DNA of 64,000 nt from Hyphomicrobiales bacterium (GTDB lineage: Bacteria > Pseudomonadota > Alphaproteobacteria > Rhizobiales > Beijerinckiaceae), in NCBI GenBank assembly GCA_019075865.1, contig JAGXAN010000003.1, positions 310,001 through 374,000 of the forward strand, in the 5' to 3' direction. Both the position numbers and the translations under genes were made by a program. Under the pieces are notes generated by a model. It saw nothing but the letters and a program-made list of their open reading frames with translations, made no database searches and was not told where the DNA came from. This document shows positions 33,311-40,932 of the stretch, in pieces (position 1 is the first letter of the stretch; every line of letters begins with the position of its first letter).

Positions 33311-34180
33311 ATGCGTGCCATTCTGATTGCAGGGCCGACGGCGAGCGGCAAATCGAGCCTTGGGCTGGCATTGGCGCAAAAGCACCATGGCACCATCATC
33401 AATGCTGATTCCATGCAGGTTTACCGCGATTTGCGGATTTTGTCAGCGAGGCCGTCAATGGACGAGGAAAGCCTCGTGCCGCATCTGCTGCAAGGCCATG
33501 TCGATGGGGCCGTAAATTATTCGGTTGGGCAGTGGTTGCAGGATTTTGAAACGGCATTCTCTGAGGTTTTGAAACTGGGGCGGTTGCCGATCGTGGTGGG
33601 CGGTACGGGCATGTATTTCAAGGCCCTGACGCAGGGCCTGTCCGAAATACCGGCCATTTCGGATGAGGTGCGGGCAAGGGTGCGGCATGAGGGTGAGGGG
33701 GTTGATCCGGCCGATCTTCATGCAAGGCTCGCCCGCCTTGATCCTGTGATGGCGGCGCGCCTGCGCCCCACCGATCCGCAGCGGATTTTGCGGGCGCTGG
33801 AGGTTTTTACGCAAACCGGTCGCTCGCTGGCGAGCTTTCAGGCGCAAAAGCGCCCCCCCATGCTGGATTTGGGTGCGTGTCAGGCGATGTTCCTGTCGCC
33901 GGCGCGCGAGGTGCTGGCGCAAAACATCAACCAGCGGTTTGACGCCATGGTGGCCCATGGCGCGCTGGCGGAAGTGACGCAACTGGCCGGGCGTGGGCTT
34001 GACGACAAACTGCCGGTGATGCGGGCGCTGGGCGTGCCGCAATTCATGGCGCATTTGCGCGGTGAAATCGACCTGCCAGCGGCAATCGAGCGCGCCAAGG
34101 CGGACACCCGCGCCTATGCGAGACGGCAATTTACTTTCGCGCGGCACCAGTTGCCGGGTTTCGTGCCATTTTCCCCTTGA
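33311..34180 (+). CDS. miaA: tRNA dimethylallyltransferase
   Basis: Transfers an isopentenyl group to A37 of tRNAs reading UNN codons. The 289-residue protein has the P-loop IAGPTASGKSSLG, NADSMQVYRDLRILSARP, the GGTGMYFKAL loop and a C-terminal DTRAYARRQFTFARHQ. ATG at 33311 has GGAG 6 bases upstream; another ATG is 6 bases earlier. Divergent from serB. The ilv leader region follows directly; a TTGACC that could be the ilv -35 element includes the last bases of this gene. Confidence 0.95.
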   Translation: MRAILIAGPTASGKSSLGLALAQKHHGTIINADSMQVYRDLRILSARPSMDEESLVPHLLQGHVDGAVNYSVGQWLQDFETAFSEVLKLGRLPIVVGGTGMYFKALTQGLSEIPAISDEVRARVRHEGEGVDPADLHARLARLDPVMAARLRPTDPQRILRALEVFTQTGRSLASFQAQKRPPMLDLGACQAMFLSPAREVLAQNINQRFDAMVAHGALAEVTQLAGRGLDDKLPVMRALGVPQFMAHLRGEIDLPAAIERAKADTRAYARRQFTFARHQLPGFVPFSP

Positions 34181-34205
34181 CCGCAGCCCGGTTTCCGAGT
34201 TAGCG
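34177..34205 (+). promoter_or_regulatory. Candidate promoter of the ilv operon
   Basis: TTGACC (34177-34182) and TTAGCG (34200-34205) are 17 bases apart; the first hexamer overlaps the miaA stop. Transcription would begin near 34212, some 10 bases before the leader peptide. The -10 match is poor. Confidence 0.35.
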
Positions 34206-34221
34206 TTTGGGTTAACTGGAG

Positions 34222-34281
34222 ATGGTTCCTTTGAAGAAGCTTATTGTAGTACGCTGCGCGCTGGATGTGGATCGGGGATGA
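34222..34281 (+). CDS. ilvL: ilv leader peptide
   Basis: Short frame encoding MVPLKKLIVVRCALDVDRG, with a Leu-Ile-Val-Val run, the three branched-chain amino acids made by the downstream pathway. A TTG at 34231 (GGAG nine bases upstream) may be the real start, giving a 16-residue peptide that still contains LIVV. The stop lies 29 bases before a GC-rich hairpin with a T run, and CGCGCT within the frame can pair with AGCGCG between stop and hairpin. This is the layout of an attenuator in which ribosome stalling at scarce Leu, Ile or Val codons prevents termination. Too short to appear in ordinary gene calls. Confidence 0.75.
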   Translation: MVPLKKLIVVRCALDVDRG

Positions 34282-34309
34282 CCTGATTTCCGCACTAAGC
34301 GCGTTCCGC

Positions 34310-34331
34310 AGGCCCCTTGAGGGCCTTTTTT
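34310..34331 (+). terminator. ilv attenuator terminator
   Basis: A-GGCCC (34310-34315), loop CTTGA, GGGCC-T (34321-34326) and a run of six T at 34326-34331. It lies between the leader peptide and ilvB, where a full terminator makes sense only as a conditional one. Confidence 0.8.
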
Positions 34332-34399
34332 ATTGCCTTGATTTCAGAGCCTCGCTGAAATTTGGGCCTGCAAACCGAATTCGGGGTCAGGAGAAGGCG

Positions 34400-36160
34400 A
34401 TGTCCAAGCAAATGAGTGGCGCAGAGATGGTGGTTGAGGCACTGAAGGACCAGGGCGTGCGCACGCTTTTTGGTTATCCCGGCGGTGCCGTCCTGCCAAT
34501 TTATGATGCCTTGTTTCAGCAGGATTTTGTCAAGCACGTCCTTGTTCGCCATGAGCAGGGTGCGGCGCATGCGGCCGAGGGCTTTGCACGCTCATCGGGC
34601 AAGACCGGCGTGTTGCTGGTGACTTCGGGCCCTGGCGCAACCAATGCCATTACCGGATTGACCGATGCGTTGATGGATTCAATCCCGCTGGTTTGCATCA
34701 CCGGTCAGGTGCCGACGCATCTGATCGGCTCCGACGCGTTCCAGGAATGCGACACGGTTGGTATCACCCGGCATTGCACCAAGCATAATTATCTGGTGCG
34801 CCGGATCGAGGATTTGCCGCGCATTCTGCACGAAGCCTTCTATGTGGCGTCGAGCGGTCGGCCGGGCCCGGTGGTGATCGACATCCCCAAGGACGTGCAA
34901 TTTGCCGTGGGAACCTATTCGGCTCCGCGCAACAATCAGCACAAGAGCTATCGGCCGCAATTGAAGGGCGATGCTGGCAGAATCGCGCAGGCAATGACCA
35001 TGATGACCAAGGCCAAACGTCCGGTGTTTTATACCGGCGGCGGCGTGATCAATTCCGGGCCGGCGGCTTCGACCCTGCTGCGCGAATTGGCGGCGCTGAC
35101 CGGGTTTCCGGTGACATCCACGCTGATGGGGCTGGGGGCGTTTCCCGCTTCCAACAAGCAATGGCTGGGCATGCTCGGCATGCATGGCACATTCGAGGCC
35201 AATAATGCCATGCATGATTGCGATCTGATGGTGTGCATTGGCGCGCGCTTTGATGATCGCATCACCGGGCGGCTCGATGCCTTCGCGCCCGGCTCCAAGA
35301 AAATCCACATTGATATTGACCCCTCCTCGATCAACAAGAACGTCAAGGTTGATCTGGGCATTATCGGCGACGTTGGCCATGTGCTGGAAGATATGGTGCG
35401 GCTGTGGCGCACGCAGTCGCTGGAGGCGAACAAGTCGGCGCTGAAGGCGTGGTGGACGCAGATCGACATCTGGCGCGCCCGCAATTCATTGGGGTTCAGG
35501 GGGTCGGAAAAGACCATCAAACCGCAATATGCGATCCAGCGGCTGTATGAACTGACCAAGGACCGCGAGACCTATATCACGACCGAGGTTGGCCAGCACC
35601 AGATGTGGGCGGCGCAGCATTATCATTTCGAGGAACCAAACCGCTGGATGACTTCCGGCGGGTTGGGGACGATGGGTTATGGTCTGCCGGCTGCGATTGG
35701 CGCGCAACTCGCGCATCCCAAAGCGCTGGTTATTGACATTGCCGGCGAAGCTTCGATCCAGATGTGCATCCAGGAAATGTCTACGGCGCTGCAATACCGC
35801 CTGCCGGTCAAGATATTCATCCTCAACAATGAATATATGGGCATGGTGCGCCAATGGCAGGAATTGCTGCATGGCGGCCGCTATTCGGAGAGCTATTCGG
35901 AAGCCTTGCCCGATTTCGTAAAACTGGCCGAAGCCTATGGCGGTGTGGGCATTCGCTGCTCGGACCCGGCCCAGTTGGATGCGGCGATTCAGGAAATGAT
36001 CGATTCGCCCAAAGCCGTGATCTTTGATTGCCTTGTCGACAAAATGGAAAACTGCCTGCCGATGATTCCATCGGGCAAGGCGCATAATGAAATGATCCTG
36101 CCCGACATGGATGCCCAGATGGGCAGTGTGATCGACGAAAAAGGCAAGATGCTGGTTTGA
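34400..36160 (+). CDS. ilvB: Acetolactate synthase, large (catalytic) subunit
   Basis: Thiamine-diphosphate enzyme for the first shared step of Val, Leu and Ile synthesis. From the ATG with AGGAGAAGG upstream it has 586 residues (open frame begins earlier at 34265). Marks: LFGYPGGAVLPIYDAL, EQGAAHAAEGFARSSGKTGV with the ThDP-activating Glu, TSGPGATNAITGLTDA, GARFDDRITGRLDAFAPG for FAD, and DIAGEASIQM ... NNEYMGMVRQWQ in the ThDP/Mg site. Expressed under the leader/terminator upstream. Unusually, a racemase gene separates it from its small-subunit gene. Confidence 0.96.
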   Translation: MSKQMSGAEMVVEALKDQGVRTLFGYPGGAVLPIYDALFQQDFVKHVLVRHEQGAAHAAEGFARSSGKTGVLLVTSGPGATNAITGLTDALMDSIPLVCITGQVPTHLIGSDAFQECDTVGITRHCTKHNYLVRRIEDLPRILHEAFYVASSGRPGPVVIDIPKDVQFAVGTYSAPRNNQHKSYRPQLKGDAGRIAQAMTMMTKAKRPVFYTGGGVINSGPAASTLLRELAALTGFPVTSTLMGLGAFPASNKQWLGMLGMHGTFEANNAMHDCDLMVCIGARFDDRITGRLDAFAPGSKKIHIDIDPSSINKNVKVDLGIIGDVGHVLEDMVRLWRTQSLEANKSALKAWWTQIDIWRARNSLGFRGSEKTIKPQYAIQRLYELTKDRETYITTEVGQHQMWAAQHYHFEEPNRWMTSGGLGTMGYGLPAAIGAQLAHPKALVIDIAGEASIQMCIQEMSTALQYRLPVKIFILNNEYMGMVRQWQELLHGGRYSESYSEALPDFVKLAEAYGGVGIRCSDPAQLDAAIQEMIDSPKAVIFDCLVDKMENCLPMIPSGKAHNEMILPDMDAQMGSVIDEKGKMLV

Positions 36161-36173
36161 TCGGGGAATTCAT

Positions 36174-36881
36174 TTGCGCAAGATCGGGCTCATTGGTGGC
36201 ACAAGCTGGGAATCAACGGCGATTTATTATCGCCTGCTGAACGAGGGCGTGCAGGCGCGGCGCGGCGGTTACCATTCCGCGCGATTGGTGCTGAGTTCGG
36301 TGGATTTTGCGCAATATGAAGCCTGGATGCGCCATGGCGAATGGCACCATCTGGGTGCAGCGCTGGCCAATGAGGCCGATGCGTTGCGCCGGGCGGGTGC
36401 CGAGGCCATTCTCTTGTGCACCAACACGATGCACAAGGCGGCGCGGGACGTGACATCCCGCGTTGACGTGCCGTTTATTGACATTCGCGATGTCACTGGC
36501 CGGGCCATCGTCAAGGCCGGCGTCAAGCGCCCGCTCCTGCTTGGCACGCGCTACACCATGGCGGATGATTTTTTTGTCGCGCATCTTTCCGGAGAATTTG
36601 GCCTGGAGCCAATGGTACCGGGATCGGCCGATCAAGATCGCATTCATGCCGTGATCTTTGATGAACTGGTCAAAGGCAAAATCAATCCTGATTCCAGGGC
36701 GGTCTATCAGGCAATTATCGCCGCAGCCCAGGGCGAAGGTGCCGACGGCATCATCTTTGGCTGCACTGAAATTGGCATGTTGATCGGGGCGGGCGACGTG
36801 ACGGCCCCGATATTTGATACCATGCAGCTTCATGTGGATGCTGCACTCGAATTTGCGCTTTCCCCCCTTCACTTATTGTAA
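36174..36881 (+). CDS. Aspartate/glutamate-type amino acid racemase
   Basis: Cofactor-independent racemase of 235 residues from a TTG start (GGGGAA about 6 bases upstream). IGLIGGTSWESTAIYYRLLN at the N-terminus is the Asp/Glu racemase (YgeA/RacX) signature. The two catalytic cysteines are in LCTNTMHK and FGCTEIG. Substrate preference is not evident; YgeA-type enzymes accept several amino acids. It lies between ilvB (13 bases) and ilvN (10 bases) on the same strand and must be co-transcribed with both. An alternative is a non-racemising member, but both cysteines are present. Confidence 0.9.
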   Translation: MRKIGLIGGTSWESTAIYYRLLNEGVQARRGGYHSARLVLSSVDFAQYEAWMRHGEWHHLGAALANEADALRRAGAEAILLCTNTMHKAARDVTSRVDVPFIDIRDVTGRAIVKAGVKRPLLLGTRYTMADDFFVAHLSGEFGLEPMVPGSADQDRIHAVIFDELVKGKINPDSRAVYQAIIAAAQGEGADGIIFGCTEIGMLIGAGDVTAPIFDTMQLHVDAALEFALSPLHLL

Positions 36882-36891
36882 GGTTATCCAA

Positions 36892-37443
36892 ATGAACGCT
36901 CCGACTTCGCCTCCCTCGCCCTATTCATCCGCCATTGGCAAATCCAATGTGGAAAGCCACACCCTGTCGGTGCTGGTGGATAATGAACCCGGTGTTCTGG
37001 CCCGCGTCGTCGGGCTGTTTTCCGGGCGTGGCTATAATATCGAAAGCCTGACGGTTGCAGAGGTTGCACATGCCGAGCACCTGTCGCGCATCACTATCGT
37101 CACATCCGGCACGCCGGAGGCCATCGAGCAGATCGGTCATCAACTCGAAAGACTGGTGCCTGTGCACAAGGTGATTGACCTGACCTTGGTGGGCGGCGCC
37201 ATTGAGCGTGAACTGGCGATGGTCAAAGTGCAGGGCAAGGGTGAAAATCGGGTCGAGGCGCTACGTCTTGCCGATGCGTTTCGCGCCCGCGTCATTGACG
37301 CAACCACCCAAAGCTTTGTGTTCGAGCTGACCGGGCGCAGCGATAAAATTGATCAATTCATCGAATTGATGCGGCCCATTGGGCTGGTTGACGTGTCCCG
37401 CACGGGTGTCGCCGCCATTGCCCGCGGGGCAGCTGCGCCATGA
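36892..37443 (+). CDS. ilvN: Acetolactate synthase, small (regulatory) subunit
   Basis: Regulatory subunit that stimulates IlvB and gives feedback inhibition by valine. 183 residues from ATG (MNAPTSPPS); the open frame extends upstream inside the racemase gene. ACT domain with TLSVLVDNEPGVLARVVGLFSGRGYNIESLTV, then the C-terminal domain from about 95 (KVIDLTLVGGAIERELAMVKV). Its stop overlaps the ATG of the LysE gene (ATGA). Confidence 0.95.
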   Translation: MNAPTSPPSPYSSAIGKSNVESHTLSVLVDNEPGVLARVVGLFSGRGYNIESLTVAEVAHAEHLSRITIVTSGTPEAIEQIGHQLERLVPVHKVIDLTLVGGAIERELAMVKVQGKGENRVEALRLADAFRARVIDATTQSFVFELTGRSDKIDQFIELMRPIGLVDVSRTGVAAIARGAAAP

Positions 37444-38054
37444 CCATGGCGCTATTGCCGTCGCTGGCCCTGTTCTGCTTCGTGAGTTCGATCACGCCGG
37501 GCCCGAACAATCTCATGCTGATGAGTTCGGGGCTGACGTTTGGCTTTACCCGCACCATTCCGCACATGCTGGGGGTGGCGCTGGGCTTCACCTTCATGGT
37601 GGTGCTGGTGGGCCTTGGCATTGATGTGCTGTTTGCGGCAGTGCCGCAATTATATGTGGCGCTGAAAATTGCCAGCGTGATTTATCTGCTCTGGTTGGCC
37701 GTCAAGATCGCCATGGCCGGGCCGGTCAGCGAAAACGGCAAGGTCGCGAGCCAGCCGCTCAGCTTTCTGGGTGCCGCGGCCTTTCAATGGATTAACCCCA
37801 AAGCCTGGATCATGGCTGTCACCGCCACAGCGGTTTATGCGCCCAAGGAGAGCTTTGTTTTCAATGTGCTCATGGTTGCGCTGGTGTTTGGCATCATTAA
37901 CTTGCCCTGCATCAGCGTTTGGGTGACGTTTGGAACGATATTGCGCCGCTGGCTGCACCGTCCTATTCTCGTGCATGTGGTGAATATAGCCATGGCATTG
38001 GCTCTGGTTGCCTCGCTGCAACCGATTGTTCGGGAATTGTGGGCGGCGCTCTGA
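37440..38054 (+). CDS. LysE family amino acid exporter
   Basis: Inner-membrane translocator of 204 residues with about six helices. The family signature is ITPGPNNLMLMSSGLTFGF in helix 1, with FQWINPKAWIMAVTA in the middle. LysE/RhtB proteins export amino acids or their derivatives. Start overlaps ilvN by 4 bases, so it is translated with the branched-chain synthesis operon and may act as a relief valve for Val, Leu, Ile or racemase products; that is inference from position. Confidence 0.9.
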   Translation: MTMALLPSLALFCFVSSITPGPNNLMLMSSGLTFGFTRTIPHMLGVALGFTFMVVLVGLGIDVLFAAVPQLYVALKIASVIYLLWLAVKIAMAGPVSENGKVASQPLSFLGAAAFQWINPKAWIMAVTATAVYAPKESFVFNVLMVALVFGIINLPCISVWVTFGTILRRWLHRPILVHVVNIAMALALVASLQPIVRELWAAL

Positions 38055-38102
38055 GGGCGTGGCATTGCTGCGGGTTTGAATTTTGCCAGTGAGGAAACAC
38101 CG

Positions 38103-38459
38103 ATGAACGCAAGCGAAATTTCGATACAGGGGCGTGTTGCAAAAATTGCGGCAGGCATTGGATTGGTCGGGTTGCTGGCTGGGTGCAATTCGGTTTCGGG
38201 GCCGGGAGGCACGTTTGCGTCGATGACGTCACCGCACCGCGTTGAATTGCCTGATGGCAAGGGCTGCGATGGCCAGGTGGCGCGGTATCGGGCGATTATT
38301 GCCAATGATCTGACCATCGGACAGGTGAACACGAAAGTCGCAGTCAAGATAGATCATGAGATCGATCAGGCCGATCATGCCTGCCAGGCAGGCGACAGCG
38401 GACGCTCGATGGCGATCATCCGCGCCTCGCGCGTGCGTTATGGCTATCCGCCGGTCTAG
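38103..38459 (+). CDS. Small putative lipoprotein, unknown function
   Basis: 118 residues from an ATG preceded by GAGGAAA. N-terminal signal with lipobox LLAGC (cysteine near residue 26). Mature part of about 92 residues: CNSVSGPGGTFASMTSPHRVELPDGKGCDGQVARYRAII ends in YGYPPV and has two further cysteines. I do not recognise the family. It lies 48 bases after the LysE gene and may be in the same transcript, and converges on phzF. Confidence 0.75.
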   Translation: MNASEISIQGRVAKIAAGIGLVGLLAGCNSVSGPGGTFASMTSPHRVELPDGKGCDGQVARYRAIIANDLTIGQVNTKVAVKIDHEIDQADHACQAGDSGRSMAIIRASRVRYGYPPV

Positions 38460-38479
38460 TCGCCCCAAAAGCGGGTGCC

Positions 38480-39391
38480 TTAAACTTCGATCATGCCTTG
38501 CATGACTTCGATGACCTCTCCCGCAATGGAGGCTCCCGTCAATTCGCCGTTTTCCACTTCAAGGCCCAGGAAAATCTGGCTGGCACGACCCATGTCGACG
38601 CCTTGCTCGATGGTGATATGGTGGGCACCGTCGCCGCGCGGCTCAAACTGCATGATAACGCCGGCAAATGCGGCCGCCGCCGAACCGGTGGCCGGGTCCT
38701 CGCGTAGGTCCGGGGCGGGGAAAAACATGCGCGCGGCAAAGCCATCGGGCGAATTTTCGGGCATTTTCGTGTAAGCAAAGGCGGCCTGAACCTGCGTGCT
38801 GCCAAAGGCCTCTTGCCAATATGGACTTTGCGGGCTGATGGCGCGCAAAGCCGCGGCGTCCCTTACCGGGACGAAGGTTAATTGCAGGCCAGCGGAATAG
38901 ACCGTGGGCGCATGATTGCCAAAGCCGATGGCTTCCGGCGGCAAGCCAAGGGCTTGGCTCAAATGGTGCGAAGCTGCGGGTTCTCCGGCAGGCATGGGGG
39001 CCTGCAACATTTCAAACCGGGCGCGGGCTGGCTGGTTGCGCGCGTGGCGCACGCTGCAGGTAATGGGGCCGCTGGCTGTCTCCAGCACAATCCCGACGTC
39101 CTGCGAACGGATCATGTCGCGGGCGCGTAATTGGCCGATCAGCACGGCCGTGCCGACGATCGGGTGTCCGGCAAATGGCAATTCGGTCACGGGCGTGAAA
39201 ATGCGCATCCTTGCGGTGTTGACGAGGTCATGCGGCTCCAGCACGAACACGGTTTCCGACAGATTGAATTCGCGGGCGATGGACTGCATGTCCTGCGATG
39301 AAAGGCCATCGGCCTCGAGGATCACCGCAAGCGGATTACCGCCAAAACGGTGCCGTGTGAAAACATCCAGGGTGTGAAAGGCCAGTTTCAA
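38480..39391 (-). CDS. PhzF family isomerase/epimerase-like protein
   Basis: 303-residue protein with the duplicated diaminopimelate-epimerase fold of PhzF. N-terminal half: LDVFTRHRFGGNPLAVILEADGLS and REFNLSETVF with the catalytic glutamate. C-terminal half: DLREDPATGSAAAAFAGVI, the second PhzF motif. Family members isomerise diverse small substrates; no phenazine genes are present here, so phenazine synthesis is not implied. Its ATG overlaps the stop of the upstream polytopic membrane protein by 4 bases, making it the last gene of the Gtr-like operon. Confidence 0.9.
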   Translation of the reverse strand: MKLAFHTLDVFTRHRFGGNPLAVILEADGLSSQDMQSIAREFNLSETVFVLEPHDLVNTARMRIFTPVTELPFAGHPIVGTAVLIGQLRARDMIRSQDVGIVLETASGPITCSVRHARNQPARARFEMLQAPMPAGEPAASHHLSQALGLPPEAIGFGNHAPTVYSAGLQLTFVPVRDAAALRAISPQSPYWQEAFGSTQVQAAFAYTKMPENSPDGFAARMFFPAPDLREDPATGSAAAAFAGVIMQFEPRGDGAHHITIEQGVDMGRASQIFLGLEVENGELTGASIAGEVIEVMQGMIEV

Positions 39392-40932
39392 GGCGTAATC
39401 CTTTGCAAGACGGCGACGTCATCATAGGTGCCGCGATTGGCGTAATGGGCAAGCTGCGATTGCACTTTGGGCCAATTTTCCGCCAGTTTGCCCCAATCAG
39501 CGGTTTCGCGATCCACCAAGATGATGTCGGGGTGGTGCAGGCCAATGTCCTGCGCCAAGTTTGCGACCTCCGTGGCTATGATCGCCGCCAGTCGCGGGTG
39601 CGCCGTGGCAAAGCCCTGCGGATCGTGGACGGCCAGCGGAAATTGGTGCGCAATGGCGAGAAACGCCCATTGCGAACATTCGCGGCTGACCCAGGTGCCA
39701 TGGCTCAGGCGCACCAGTGGGTGGCCAATGGCGATATTGCCGCTGATGGCGAGCATGGTGGGGTGGGGGGCCAGCCCAGCGATTTCGGCGCGCAAATGCA
39801 GGCGGGGAACGCGATCATTGAACCAAAGCTGACTGAAGGCGAGGGTGCCAATAGCCAGCAGCAACGGCGCGAGAGCCCAGCGTTGGCCGCGCGGCTTGCG
39901 CGCGACAATGAATGCCAGCGCCAGTGCGGCCAAAGCGAGCATGGGCAACGAATGATAACGCCAGCCCTTGCCCTGAATGAGATAGAGGCCAAGCCCGCCG
40001 AGGCTTGCCCCTGTCAAGATCAGGCTTGCAGGATCGGCCGCGCCGTTTCGCCAGCGCAGGAAAATCAGACTTGCAGCCAGAAGCCAAGCCACCACGGCGA
40101 AATTGGCCAGCAAGGCCAAAAGCGGCACACGATCGGGCAAATAAGCTGCAATCAGCGTCGGCAGCATGTGAGTGAGGTAGTCGGGTGCAAAATATTCGAT
40201 GGCAAGGCCGTAGGCCACCAAGAGGCCCGCCGCCGCCAGCACTTGCGTCGTCCACAGGTATTTCAGGCTTTTCTGATGCCAGCACAGGCCCAAATAGGGC
40301 AAAGCCAGACTGAGGCCGATGGGTGGCTTGATGGCTATGGCGATTCCGGCGCAAATGCCCGCAAGCGATTGCAAGAAAAGCGAATTAAATAATGGGGTGG
40401 CCTGCGGGTCTGCGTTGTAGCGCAGGCACAGCGCGAGCGCTGGCAGGATCAGCAGCACGCAGAAATGCTCGCGCTCGCCAAAGTAATTGACCGGCAACAC
40501 CAGCAAAATGAGCGCGGCCAGCCAAAATAGCGTGACCCCGTCCTGCCGCGCCAGCCATGGCGTTGGGGCGAGGATCACCCGCACCAAGCCGAGCATGGCG
40601 GCGGCCAATAGCCAGACCTCTCCATTGATCACGGTTTCAGGGCGCAGGCCCAAGGCTTGCGCCAGCGCGACAAACGGCAGGTAAAGCCAGACAGTGGCGG
40701 GTGGATTAACTTCCCAAATGTCGGTGTAGAGCCGCCCGCCCTGCAGCAGGCGCTCGCACAGACTGATGATCCAGGAAACATCGGACACAAGGGTGACGCT
40801 TGGTTGCAGCCAAGCCAGGCCAATTGCGAAGATGGCGATCAGACCCAGATGATTTGGCCAATCACGCGCCACGCGAACCCTGTCATCCCGCAGGGCCGCT
40901 GTCGGCGCTGGGTTGAGGGCGGACTGCGTCAT
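39388..40932 (-). CDS. Polytopic membrane protein, GT-C glycosyltransferase-like (paralog 1)
   Basis: 514-residue protein with roughly 11-12 hydrophobic helices and a C-terminal hydrophilic domain of about 130 residues. The first periplasmic loop carries SDVSWIISLCERLLQGGRLYTDIWEVNPPA; an acidic Asp/Glu pair in this loop is typical of GT-C enzymes using polyprenyl-phosphate sugars. It ends RGTYDDVAVLQRITP. It is clearly paralogous to the next gene (shared DVSW.IS..ER.L.G..LYTDI.EVNPPA and RGTYD). Overlaps phzF and its paralog by 4 bases each. A lipid-linked sugar transferase is the likely role, by neighbourhood with GtrA and GT2. Confidence 0.75.
   Translation of the reverse strand: MTQSALNPAPTAALRDDRVRVARDWPNHLGLIAIFAIGLAWLQPSVTLVSDVSWIISLCERLLQGGRLYTDIWEVNPPATVWLYLPFVALAQALGLRPETVINGEVWLLAAAMLGLVRVILAPTPWLARQDGVTLFWLAALILLVLPVNYFGEREHFCVLLILPALALCLRYNADPQATPLFNSLFLQSLAGICAGIAIAIKPPIGLSLALPYLGLCWHQKSLKYLWTTQVLAAAGLLVAYGLAIEYFAPDYLTHMLPTLIAAYLPDRVPLLALLANFAVVAWLLAASLIFLRWRNGAADPASLILTGASLGGLGLYLIQGKGWRYHSLPMLALAALALAFIVARKPRGQRWALAPLLLAIGTLAFSQLWFNDRVPRLHLRAEIAGLAPHPTMLAISGNIAIGHPLVRLSHGTWVSRECSQWAFLAIAHQFPLAVHDPQGFATAHPRLAAIIATEVANLAQDIGLHHPDIILVDRETADWGKLAENWPKVQSQLAHYANRGTYDDVAVLQRITP

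Noticed and set aside
38480-39391. Phenazine biosynthesis based on the PhzF protein
   Set aside because: No other phz genes are present, and PhzF-like proteins are widespread with unrelated substrates.
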